Source: Heterostelium album PN500 (Eukaryota > Evosea > Eumycetozoa > Acytosteliales > Acytosteliaceae). Taken from it: a DNA stretch of 64,000 bases. Shown here piece after piece: positions 11,193 to 20,478 of the stretch. The stretch covers positions 372,857-436,856 of the forward strand of contig NW_008805063.1 in assembly GCF_000004825.1 (NCBI RefSeq), given 5' to 3'. Numbering within the stretch: position 1 is the stretch's first letter; every line of letters starts with the position of its first letter. Both the position numbers and the translations under genes were made by a program. The notes under the pieces were generated by a model, which made no database searches, was not told where the DNA came from, and saw only the letters and a program-made list of their open reading frames with translations.

Positions 11193-11500
11193 AAGAGAAC
11201 ACCCAACCAAAATATATATTTCAATAATTAAAAAAATTTTCAATATGTTATCACCTCAACCATGAACTTATAAAAAGACAGCTGTATATAATATCAACTA
11301 TTTAAATGTCTAAATCTTACAAATTAAACAATTTTTTTTTATTTTTTTGTCAATAATGATTTCTTAGGTAGTTTTTTTGACAAGATTGATGCGAATCTTG
11401 TGGCACCGAAGAGGAAGTGTTTAGATATATTAGTTTCACCATTTTGTTTAGTCTCATGCCCTAATTTTAAAAATGAAGGAAGGACTAAGCCTTCATCAAA

Positions 11501-11572
11501 GTATTTGGTCACCGAGACCAAGGCGTCAGTTTAGAGCATTGATTTCTTCGGAGCTTGGATTCAAATTTTTTA
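11501..11572 (+). pseudogene. Degenerate tRNA-Leu copy
   Basis: This stretch aligns with the intact tRNA-Leu at 13226-13308 along most of its length. It shares the A-box-like GACCAAGGCGTCAGTTTA, the variable-arm hairpin TTTCTTCGG and the B-box-like GGATTCAAAT. The copy has lost the 3' acceptor strand, the D-arm is shortened and the anticodon-loop bases differ. The 10 bases before it (CATCAAAGTA) also match the flank of the real gene, which points to a DNA duplication. It is unlikely to make a functional tRNA. Confidence 0.75.
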
Positions 11573-11908
11573 TATCACAATAACTTGACCCCTTAGGAGG
11601 AATGAAATTCAATATTTTTTTGAAGTGACAATACAAGGTGGAAGTTGAGATATTCAACAACACAACAATTGTACCGTGGGTTTATTGCAACTAGTAATTA
11701 ATTAATTAAAATGAACTTAAACTAAAGACCAGGCGGGGGGGGAAATATCTGTTCTATGTTCTACTCCTTATGTTTGGACCACCAGGATACCACTACTGAT
11801 GGAGGGCTAAGGGAGTCACAACGGGCTGTTTGATGGATGAATAACTTTAAAAAGAAATACTTTCAACGATTTTAAATTATAAATAGAAATAGATAATCTA
11901 TATTAGAA
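11573..11908. other. Intergenic remnant sequence
   Basis: Less AT-rich than true spacers, with a run of eight G at about 11732-11739. No frame is open for long and no domain was recognised. It may derive from decayed mobile DNA. Confidence 0.4.
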
Positions 11909-12100
11909 ATGAGAATATTTATTTTTTTATTAATCATAATTACTATATTAGTATTTATTCAAGTATCTTCTGCTGAAGATAAAGCTTTTAAATGTAAACA
12001 TACCAATTGCATTCATAGTTACAAAGATAAATCTAATTTATCACGTCACCACAACCACTCAACTAACCACAAGAGCAAATGTATTTTTGAATGTTCCTAA
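11909..12100 (+). CDS. Small ORF: signal peptide plus C2H2-like finger
   Basis: A 63-residue ORF. Residues 1-23 form a typical signal peptide (hydrophobic run, then VSSAED). It is followed by one zinc-finger-like unit, CKHTNCIHSYKDKSNLSRHH, with C-x4-C-x12-H spacing and further His. An in-frame TAA interrupts what looks like a second Cys pair (CIFECS, stop, CK), and a later frame at 12165-12267 encodes another Cys/His stretch (CRNVSCRSDQDKFE). The gene is therefore probably truncated or decayed. A second partial copy lies at 12496-12661. A finger behind a signal peptide is odd; the Cys/His could instead serve disulfides or metal binding outside the cytosol. Confidence 0.4.
   Translation: MRIFIFLLIIITILVFIQVSSAEDKAFKCKHTNCIHSYKDKSNLSRHHNHSTNHKSKCIFECS
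11996..12078 (+). repeat. Direct repeat 1, copy A (zinc-finger segment)
   Basis: About 83 bases nearly identical to 12496-12579, differing at only a few positions. It encodes the KHTNCIHSYK...SNLSRHHNHSTNH part of the small zinc-finger ORF. Confidence 0.9.
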
Positions 12101-12191
12101 TGTAAAGTTTTAGCTGAAAAGAAAAAGAATAATAAAAAGAAAAAGAAAAAAAGGTTACTATATATTTAAAGTGCAGAAATGTCTCATGTAG

Positions 12192-12279
12192 GAGTGACCA
12201 AGATAAGTTTGAGTCATCTAATCTCGCAAGTCATGAGAAGATTGAATCACTTACGAAATCAAACCAGTAACGGTGTTGG
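12192..12279 (+). repeat. Direct repeat 2, copy A
   Basis: About 88 bases nearly identical to 12583-12670. In one frame it encodes SDQDKFESSNLASHEKIESL followed by TKSNQ and a stop. Confidence 0.9.
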
Positions 12280-12495
12280 GAAGAAGGAGGCATTGGCCTC
12301 TGGAACATGCCGGTAAGAGAACTCGCTCAAAAAGCATGGGTCTATAACCACTTCCTCTCAATCAAACGCTTGGAAAAAGCTTGCCAGCGAGCATGGACAC
12401 AATCCCCACCTCAACCAACCAATCACAGAATCACCCAACACAATAATCCCACTCAAAACTATATACAGAACATTCATACGAGTGAACTCTGACAA
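12270..12495 (+). mobile_element. Reverse-transcriptase C-terminal remnant (non-LTR type)
   Basis: One frame reads WEEGGIGLWNMPVRELAQKA and then WVYNHFLSIKRLEK. The GGxGL-W/P block followed by a helix with A.K.W is typical of the C-terminal part of non-LTR retrotransposon reverse transcriptases. A shift of frame at the A run near 12375 gives a natural-looking continuation (KKLASEHGHNPHLNQPITES), so the copy carries a frameshift. It has no catalytic domain left. Dictyostelid TRE elements target tRNA surroundings, and a tRNA-Leu lies about 0.75 kb downstream; assignment to that family is inference. Confidence 0.6.
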
Positions 12496-12579
12496 AAAAC
12501 ATACCAATTGCATTCATAGCTACAAAGTTAAATCTAATTTATCACGTCACCACAACCACTCAACAAACCACAAGAGCAA
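12496..12579 (+). repeat. Direct repeat 1, copy B
   Basis: Second copy of the 11996-12078 segment. The first Cys codon of the finger lies just outside the copied stretch and is lost. Confidence 0.9.
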
Positions 12580-12661
12580 TACGAGTGACCAAGATAAGTT
12601 TGAGTCATCTAATCTCGCAAGTCATGAGAAGATTGAATCACTTACGAAATCAAACCAGTAA
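12496..12661 (+). pseudogene. Second, fused partial copy of the zinc-finger ORF
   Basis: The frame runs KKHTNCIHSYKVKSNLSRHH, then HKSNTSDQDKFESSNLASHE, to a TAA at 12659-12661. Compared with copy A, the roughly 110 bases between the two repeat segments are missing, so the two parts are fused in frame. No start codon or signal peptide is present, and the frame is continuous upstream with the shifted reverse-transcriptase frame. It is probably a non-functional duplicate. Confidence 0.6.
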
Positions 12662-12670
12662 TGGTGTTGG
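12583..12670 (+). repeat. Direct repeat 2, copy B
   Basis: Second copy of 12192-12279, directly joined to copy B of repeat 1. The junction shares ATACGAGTGA with the end of the reverse-transcriptase remnant (about 12476-12486), which suggests recombination there. Confidence 0.9.
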
Positions 12671-12962
12671 ATATACAATCTACTATTGCAAAAGATCGTC
12701 AATGCATCATCATGTTGTGTTTTTCTATATTATTGTAAAGTTAGAATTGTTTTTATAAACAGCATACAATCCCAGAATTTCAATCAAGCAGCCATACCCA
12801 GCTGAGAAACGCTCTTTTGATTCGCACCCGATTTTTGTATTTGGTGTCTGTCGAGATTGCTGTTTGTGGAGAAGATGAACCAGTTTGTGAGTGATTGGGG
12901 TTGCAGCTTTAAAAAAATTTTGTTTTTTTTTTTTTAAAATATTTTCATATCTTGAAGAATAC
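12671..12962. other. Intergenic remnant sequence
   Basis: Mixed-composition sequence with no long frame and no recognised feature, between the duplicated finger segment and a reverse-strand remnant. Confidence 0.4.
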
Positions 12963-13195
12963 TCAAATGGATTTTATTTTTATTTGTTTATTGCTAGTGA
13001 GGTGGGATGGCGTTGAGAAGTTCCAGGTTTGGTGGTTCCAGATGAGTTTGTCTAGCGTCTTCAGCCATTTGGATTGATATGCTTTAATGTTTGAGTTGTT
13101 TCGACCGAAGTCTTGTTTTGATTTTCTGATTAGTTTTTGTTATTTTAGTTTAGTTAGTCTGTTAATGTAGTTGATTGTTGGGAGATAAATTTAAA
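12963..13195 (-). mobile_element. Possible second retrotransposon ORF remnant
   Basis: On the minus strand one frame, broken by a single internal TAA, encodes YLPTINYINRLTKLK, then KAYQSKWLKTLDKLIWNHQT. The W-L-x-x-L-x-x-L-I-W-N pattern is reminiscent of the segment just after the reverse-transcriptase thumb in non-LTR elements. The remnant ends about 30 bases before the 5' end of tRNA-Leu, a position often used by tRNA-targeting dictyostelid retroelements. Identity rests on this weak pattern only. Confidence 0.35.
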
Positions 13196-13225
13196 TGTTA
13201 GTAAATTTTTTTGTCAATCATCAAA

Positions 13226-13308
13226 GTACTCTTGGCCGAGTTGGTCTAAGGCGTCAGTTTAAGGCACTGATTTCTTCGGAAGCGTGGGTTCAAATCCCAC
13301 AGAGTACA
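13226..13308 (+). tRNA. tRNA-Leu (anticodon AAG)
   Basis: A complete cloverleaf can be folded. The acceptor stem is GTACTCT with AGAGTAC, and the discriminator base is A. The anticodon stem is TCAGT/ACTGA around loop TTAAGGC, giving anticodon AAG. The long variable arm TTTCTTCGGAAGC is typical of class II (Leu/Ser) tRNAs, and the T arm is GTGGG-TTCAAAT-CCCAC. There is no intron. A T run (8 T) lies about 30 bases downstream and could terminate Pol III. The B box matches the consensus. Confidence 0.95.
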
Positions 13309-13689
13309 TTAAAATAATAGTTGTCCGCTTGCGGTAACATTTTTTTTGTTTGATAAAAAAAGTTATAACTGTGAAAAGTCTTGGATATTTCTTTAAAAAA
13401 AAAAAAAGTGAACACTCATAGAAATTCTATAGAAATTCCAGAAGACGTTTATTAACGGTCCATTAATGAATCACCAACCAGAGAAGCTCTAGAATTGTTT
13501 ACCATGATGAGTCATCAACGAATCCCTTCAAACCGATGGTAAACCAAGAATATAAATACCCGAGAGAACTCCTTGTTTCGATATCTCAATTATTAATTTT
13601 GAATCAAGGTATGTTTAATTAAAAGATAATAAATAAGTTTAGATCTCATTTATTAATATCGAATGAAGACCTTTTCTACTTATCTCTCA
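13309..13689. other. Intergenic region downstream of tRNA-Leu
   Basis: Contains the presumed Pol III terminator T run at about 13339-13346 and an inverted repeat GTTTACCAT (13498-13506) / ATGGTAAAC (13537-13545). No coding signal was seen. Confidence 0.5.
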
Positions 13690-14990
13690 TAAAGAGTACT
13701 ATCCTAAGAGGTATAATACCTCAGGTACTACTTTACAAAACTCCATTTTAAATTTGACTTATTCGTAATTAGAATGTTTGTAGTCTTTCATTCTTAATGA
13801 TTTCAGTGATTCAGGTAAGACTCCTTTTATTAATATTTGATTGAATCTATATCCAAACACCAATGATTTCAGTGATTCAGGTAAGATTCCTTCTTATAAT
13901 ATTTGACTGAATTCACTACCAAACTTCAATGATTTAAGTGATTCTGATAATACACCCCCTTATAATATTTGATTGAATCCACCAAAATTCTGAGATTTCA
14001 GTGAATCAGGTTACACTCCATTTGATAATATTTGATTGAACTCACTACCAAACTTCAATGATATTAATGATTCGGGAAATACACCTTTTGATAATATTTG
14101 ATTGAATCCTTCTTCAAACTTCACTGAAACATGATTCAGAGATATTTAATAATTTAAGAGGGTGGCAAAATTCCTCATTCTAAAATTTGATTGAAAGCCC
14201 TACTAATTTATAAATGTTTGAGTGATTTTGGAAGTACATCTACATGAATCGGTTGATTGAAATTAAGTCCAAATGATAATAATGTCAGGTTTGGAGGAAT
14301 GAATTAGATTGTAATAGTTCATTAAATTCTCCACCAAATTCATTTCAGTGACACTATCAGAAGTATTACCAAATGTAGTATTTATTTTGAATCTAATTGT
14401 ATCACCAATATTGGTGAAATTTTCGATATATTGGTTTAATATTTGATTGGATTATCTATTCTTTGGACTCGGGTTCAACAATCGATGAATAAATTCTATC
14501 AATTGTTTTGTATATCTGGATTTTGAATTCTTAACTACATTATTAGATTGGAATAATTCATAATTATTTAGATTATCTGGATGACTTATCAATTTAAATA
14601 TCAAAAACAAAGGGTTAATATCAATTGATTATAATATTTTAAAATCATTAATGATATGTGATTTTTTTGAAATAGTTGGGTCATGTTAGTTTAATAGCTC
14701 TGTGTAAAAAGGTATGGAATTAAAATAGGATATTTCGGTACTAATTATTATTAATAGATATTCCGTATCTACTGTATCTGGTATTACAATCTTATTATTA
14801 TTCCTCTTAATATTTACAAGTAATGTGATATTACGGTGTTGTTCATTATCTTTATATCTCAAATGATTTTAAACTAAAACTATTAATTTATCAAAGAATT
14901 GATCTTTAAATAAATTTCAAGACATTCTTTCCATTGATTAATCTATCTGTCATCTCGATATTCGTATTCATTTTGATTATGTATTTAAAT
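13690..14990 (-). pseudogene. Decayed FNIP-repeat gene
   Basis: On the minus strand, several FNIP units are readable between about 14110 and 13780 (SLKFGSEFNQIL, NFGGFNQIL, FGYRFNQIL), each followed by GVLPESLKSL-like text. The frame is repeatedly broken by stops and shifts. Upstream (to about 14985) lies a non-repeat N-terminal region of the kind found in dictyostelid FNIP proteins (DFKILQSIDINPLFLIFKLI-like text with a stop at its fourth codon block). A possible start is at about 14970. No intact product can be made. It is a paralogue, not a recent copy, of the intact FNIP gene at 2914. Confidence 0.85.
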
Positions 14991-15061
14991 AAAAATAGTA
15001 AATAAAAGCAATTAATTGATGGTTGATTTGCAACAATGATCTATTTTTAAATTTAAAAAAA

Positions 15062-16525
15062 TTAATGCATCCCTAAACTTTTCTTGATAGAATTCTCTAA
15101 AGCAAGATCTTTCTTATTCTTCACAGTATTGCTAGTAGTGATAATATTCAACAACTCAGCTAGTTTTACTAATTCATCATTACTGATTTTAAATAAGTTA
15201 ATATTAGTTGGTCATCATTCATACAACCTTTAATATAAATAAATCTACATACTTTGAAATACCATTATCAAATTTGATATCAAAGAAAGGTGTGAATCTA
15301 CCAAGTAATCTCTTTGATTGAAGTTTAGAATGAATCTCTAAACTATTCTTTTTGATCTCCACCAATGTTTTCGATCCATCTATTCTCTCTTGTTTGTCAA
15401 AGAGATATCTATCTTTTTTCAATTCTAATTTAATATCGGTATACTTTTCTATTTTATTTGATACTTTTTATTATTACAACTAATTAATAAACAATTACAA
15501 AACAATAAAATAATTAAAATGAAAGAACTATAATACATACAATATGATACAAATAACTCATGAGAACTTATTTGTAGTTGTAATTTTACTTTATCATTAC
15601 TATTATTATTATTACCACTTTCATTGTTGTTCTTTGGCTGATGTGTTTTAAATGAATTTCTAAGTTGATTTGTAATCACCAATGAACAGTTTGATTGTCG
15701 AACGAGGTGTGATAGTTGTTGTAACGCTTCATCTAACCATTTGTATTGGACAGATTCAATGTTGGTACTATCGAGTTGCTCACGAGGTATCAGTCCAGCG
15801 AGACTGTCGATCACAACAACGCCAAAGAACTGTTGTTTAAGTGATTTACTCACAATGTCAATGACTTGCTCGGCATACTTTGGTTGCGATATGAATACTC
15901 TCGATTGATCAACACCCAACGTCGATGCCCAGCCCGAACTGAACGAGTTCTCAGTATCTATGAACAAACATGTAGCGGTTGGATCTGCTGCTTGAAGTTG
16001 AGCAATAAGATGTAGTGCGAACGTAGATTTACCACTGGATGACTCGCCACACAACTCGATAATATGATTCTTTGGAATACCACCGATGCCCAATCTGTAG
16101 TCTAACGATATGATTCCACTTGGAATGACATCCAACTTTTCGAAACCATCCAATTCATACCATGATTTATCATATGATTTATATTGATTGCTATTACTAC
16201 TATGAGCATCATCTTCCTCTTCTTCTTCTTCTTCTTCATCTTGTTCATTCTCTTCATTATCAAACTTTCTCTTAGCATGTTCAATTGGTATTTTACTTTT
16301 ATGAGATGATACAGATGGCGATGAAGAATACAAATGTTGTCTATCTGTTTTACTCAACTTTAACAATACACCTTTATTTACAACGACATTTGATTTACCA
16401 CCAGTTGAATATGATGAATATAAAATAGATCTACTTTCTAAACTACATCTTTCAAATAATCTACAACTACTACCTTTTACTTTAATACTATTTATATATA
16501 CAGATAATCTATTTAAACAAATCAT
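15062..16525 (-). CDS. recA: RecA recombinase, bacterial type, probably mitochondrial
   Basis: Three exons on the minus strand: 16525-15551, 15443-15253 and 15182-15062, giving 428 residues. The core carries the Walker A GESSSGKST, FIDTENSF (the Glu active-site region), VVVIDSLAGLIPREQL (Walker B) and SLVITNQLRNSF. The exon 1/2 join gives HELF-YTDIKLELKK, matching RecA beta strands. The exon 2/3 join gives DNGIS-NNDELVKLAELLNII, matching the GI-x-x-x-GEL-DLG segment of bacterial RecA. The first 110 residues are basic, Ser-rich and then acidic, fitting a mitochondrial presequence plus linker. Mitochondrial RecA is known in D. discoideum. It would act in mtDNA strand exchange and repair. The last short exon is easily missed because exon 2 reads on into a stop. 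Confidence 0.9.
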
Positions 16526-16629
16526 AGATTGTTTAGAAAATAAAAAAAAGAAATTTAACTTTTCATTCTATAGATTATGATTATTTAGAAAACAGTTTTT
16601 TTTTGATAAACTAAAAACAGTTTGTTTAT

Positions 16630-19091
16630 TTATTTTTGAGGTTCGGCGGCAGCAGCAGTTGCAACTGGCTTTGAACCATAGTATTTCGGACATAGTTCAG
16701 GTAACCAGGTAGGTTCTATTGGTATTACATTTCTTGCAAATGGTTTACTGGTGATGGTGAGTTCGTTGTATAATATATATTGTGGTTTTACATCAAAGAG
16801 GAATGATGTTGGGTGAATGTGAATCTCTCTATTGTCTGCCATCGTCTTGTATTTCTTATCGGGTTGCAACACTGCAACATTCAAAAAGAATCCTGTAATA
16901 AAACATCGTCTAACTTGTTCTGTTTCACTCTGACAAGATGTTAATTTTATCTTTGAATTTGTACAATATTCAACTAGTTGTTCAAAAACATTCTATTATA
17001 CATTGTAATTGTGTTTGTTCAAATGAATTAATAAACTATCATTACATTGTGTTGTATTTTAAATATATTGAATTACTTACAACAACTTTAACCATTGATT
17101 TTGTATTTATAAAATGATCGTAACACCACTGTAAATTACCATTGACTTTTTGATACTCTCTAAATACATTCAGTAAAGTTAGATGGTCACCTTCAGGTGA
17201 AAAGAATATCTTTTTGATTGCTTCAACCTCTGCTAGCTTGTCTTTTGGTGCATAGAATATAGATTCAACTGAAAGCATACTTATAATAATGATTACCTCT
17301 TCAACACATCCAAATTCCTAATTTATAATTGTTGATGTTATTTGTTAATAATAATAGATCTAATATAGCAAATGCTGAATAAATATAACATCATATTTAC
17401 TTGAGATTGTATTAAAGTTTTACTATACATTGGTTCCAATGGGAATTGTGACATTCTCTTACCGAGATCCGTTAGTTTGCCTTGTTTGTCGAGTGCATCG
17501 AGACAGTAGAGTTGTTCGAGTGACTTTTGAACGGTGGGTAGTGGCGGTCTCTCGAGAAAGTCAAACGAGAGAACATCGTCGATTCCAATGGTTTTCAGTT
17601 GTAGTATGACGTTGGCAATGTTTGATCGTTTGATCTCTGGTATCGACGAATGATCCAACTTTGCAAAGGTATCCTCTGTGTACAAACGGTAGCATTGTCC
17701 CGGAAACTCACGACCCGCTCTACCCGTACGTTGTTGTGCCGACGCCTTTGAGATTGGTATGACCGTGAGTGTATCGATTCCGATCTTGGCGTTGTAGAGT
17801 CGCGATTTAACGACACCGGTATCGACGACGTATCGGATACCGTTGATTGTCAGCGATGTCTCTGCAATGTTGGTGGCGATGATCACCTTTCTCGTGCCTT
17901 TGGGTGCGCGTTCAAACACTTTCATCTGCTGCTCCTGTGGCATGGCAGAGTAGATCGGACAGACCAGCAGTTGCTTGGCGGTCGACGGCAACCTCGGTAT
18001 TCTCTCGTTGAGCAGCTTCTCAAGAGTGTCAATCTCTTCTCTACCGGTGAGAAACACCAGGATGTCGCCGCCATTGCCATCGTCTTCATTGCTGTTGCTC
18101 TCGTTGCCGTTGTTGACATCGAGATGTATCTGTAGCACCGTTACCAAAGCAGCGTCCAAATAATCTTTCTGTGACTCCTCGCAGTAGTAGATACGCACGG
18201 GAAACTGTCTTCCTTCGATGTAGAGTATGGGTGCCGCGTTAAAGTAGCGCGAGAACATCTCGGCATCCAACGTCGCAGACATAATAACAATATGGAGAGA
18301 AGGTCGTTTCGCTTGGATGCCCTTGATCAGAGCAAAAAGCACATCGGTATTCAGTGTTCTTTCGTGTGCTTCGTCGAGTATTATAACAGAGTATCGCTTC
18401 AACATTGGATCGATCATCGCTTCACGCACCAACATACCGTCGGTCATGTATTTCAGCTTGGTTTGCTCCGATGTCTTGTCGTCGAAACGCACACAATAAC
18501 CTACTTCCTTGCCCAACTCAACGTCAATCTCCTCTGCCACTCTCTTTGCAATCGATATAGCAGCAACTCTTCTCGGTTGTGTAATAGCAATCACACCATT
18601 CTTTGTCCAACCATCTTCTCTCAAGAATTGTGGAATCTCTATTATTTATTTTTCATTTTAACATTTTAATACAACTTTAACACATAATAATTATAATAAC
18701 ATACGTGTTGTTTTACCGGTACCAGTCTCTGAAATGATTACAACAGTTGGATGTTTTCTAATATTCTCTAATAATGCATCTCTTGCTATATATTATATTA
18801 TATTATATTCTAATTATCAATACAATTTGTAATACTTTCATATGTTAGATTTGACTTACCAGAGAATACAGGTAAATTTACTTTTTGTTGTTTAATTTCA
18901 TTTTGTTTTTGTTGTTTTTTTAAATCCGTTTCATTCTTTAAACTACTACTATTATTATTATTGTTATTATTATTGTTGTTATTACTATTGTTATTATTGT
19001 TATTATTGTTTACTCTTTGTCTTTGTTGTAATGCTTGTCTTTTCTTTGAATTCTTATCAATCTTTTTAACATTAAGAGTAGGTGGAACCAT
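16630..19091 (-). CDS. dhx33: DEAH-box RNA helicase, DHX33-like
   Basis: Five exons on the minus strand: 19091-18860, 18785-18705, 18638-17401, 17317-17081 and 16992-16630. They join cleanly in phase to 716 residues (human DHX33 is about 707). Motifs are SETGTGKTTQIPQ (I), TQPRRVAAISIAKRVAEE (Ia), DEAH in IILDEAHERT (II), SAT (III), ATNIAETSLTI (V) and QRTGRAGR (VI). The C-terminal HA2/OB part has FFSPEGDHLTLLNVFREYQK, NGNLQWCYDHFI and VRRCFITGFFLNVAVLQPD, which fit the DHX33 subfamily best among DEAH helicases. The N-terminus carries a long Asn/Ser linker. DHX33 relatives act in nucleolar rRNA production and RNA sensing in animals; the amoeba role is inferred only. Its end lies 105 bases from the start of recA. 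Confidence 0.9.
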
Positions 19092-19488
19092 ATCTTTTAT
19101 CTAGATAAATATATCTTTCTTAATCTTAATTAAAAGATGTTTAAATTAACAGACTTTCGTTTCGTTTTTTTTTTTTTCCAATCAAAAAAAGTTTTTTTTA
19201 TCATGATAAAAAAAACAATCAAAAAAAAAAAAGATAAATTTGCAATTGTTTGTCTTTAATCAAATAAATAAAAATTGTTATAACACTATTAAATATATTT
19301 GTATTATAATATTAAAAGATAATTTTCAATGTACATGTATCAAGATTTATTTTGTCGATTTTAAATAATACTTTTTTTTTTGTTTTTTTTTTTTTTTTTG
19401 GATTGTTGTTTTTTTTTTTTTTAATTAAAGCATAAAGTGTTTTCTACTCAATTGCTATAAAAAAATTTAGTTACTAAAAAATATATAT

Positions 19489-20477
19489 TTAATCGTCTTT
19501 CTTTTCGTTTTCATCTTCACCTTTGTTATCTGAAGATAGGATAAAAAAAAAATGAAAAAAAAAATGAAATAAATAATTTGTTAATAAAATATTTTTTTAA
19601 AAAAGAGATAAATAAGAATTTGAATTATTTAACTTACCACTACCTTGAATATCAGATGTCCATAAGGTCAAATTGTCACGCAACAATTGCATGATCAAAG
19701 TGGAATCTTTGTATGAGTCTTCAGAAAGGGTGTCCAATTCAGCGATGGCATCGTCAAAGGCATTCTTGGCTAAATTACAGGCTCTCTCCGGGGAGTTCAA
19801 AATTTCATAGTAAAAGACAGAGAAGTTGAGGGCGAGACCCAAACGGATTGGATGAGTTGGTGGCAATTCAACGATGGCAATATCGTTGGCGGATTTGTAG
19901 GCGAGCAATGATGACTCGGCGGAGGCCTTACGTGGTTGACCGTTGGCAAACTCGGCCAAATAACGGAAGTAGTCACCCTTCATCTTGTAGTAGAAAACAC
20001 GTGACTCACCAGTCTTGCTAGATACGATCAGGTTCTTGTCGAGGACATTGAGGATGTCGTTACAGATGTCAGAGAGTTCCTTCTCGACCTTTCCTTTGTA
20101 TTCCTTGATCTTGGTGACGTTGCTTTCGTTACCCTTGCTCTCTTCCTTTTGTTCAATTGATGAGATGATTCTCCATGAGGCACGACGGGCACCAATAACA
20201 TTCTTATAAGCGACAGACAATAAATTACGTTCCTCAACAGACAATTCAACATCCATTTGAGCGACCTTCTTCATTGACTCGACCATCTCTGTAAAAAAAT
20301 GATAAAAACAAAAAAAAAAAAAAAAAGAAATAAAAATAAAAATATTAATAAATAAAATTATTATGTTTATGATGATGATCATCAATCAAATAATAAATTA
20401 AACTTACCTTCGTATCTCTCAGCTTGTTCAGCGAGCTTGGCCATGTAGACGCTATCTTCTCTCTCTTTGGTTGCCAT
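19489..20477 (-). CDS. 14-3-3 protein
   Basis: Three exons on the minus strand: 20477-20408, 20288-19638 and 19529-19489, giving 253 residues. The product begins [20 protein letters not shown] and contains the phosphopeptide-groove signatures [13 protein letters not shown] (Lys and Arg ligands) and [12 protein letters not shown] (Arg-Tyr pair), plus [20 protein letters not shown] and TLWTSD. The short last exon supplies the acidic tail [13 protein letters not shown], typical of the family. 14-3-3 proteins dimerise and bind phosphoserine clients in signalling and cytoskeletal control. A perfect acceptor sequence one base before the ATG indicates a further intron in the 5' leader. Confidence 0.95.
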
Positions 20478-20478
20478 T

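Noticed and set aside
11339-11521. 60-codon minus-strand ORF (GLVLPSFLKLGHETKQNG...)
   Set aside because: It overlaps the tRNA-Leu pseudogene at its 5' end, has no recognised domain and lies in rearranged sequence. Some composition is protein-like, but I could not support a gene.
13398-13450. Possible heat-shock element (AGAAATTCTATAGAAATTCC)
   Set aside because: The GAA and TTC blocks are separated by one base rather than two, so the spacing does not fit the consensus.
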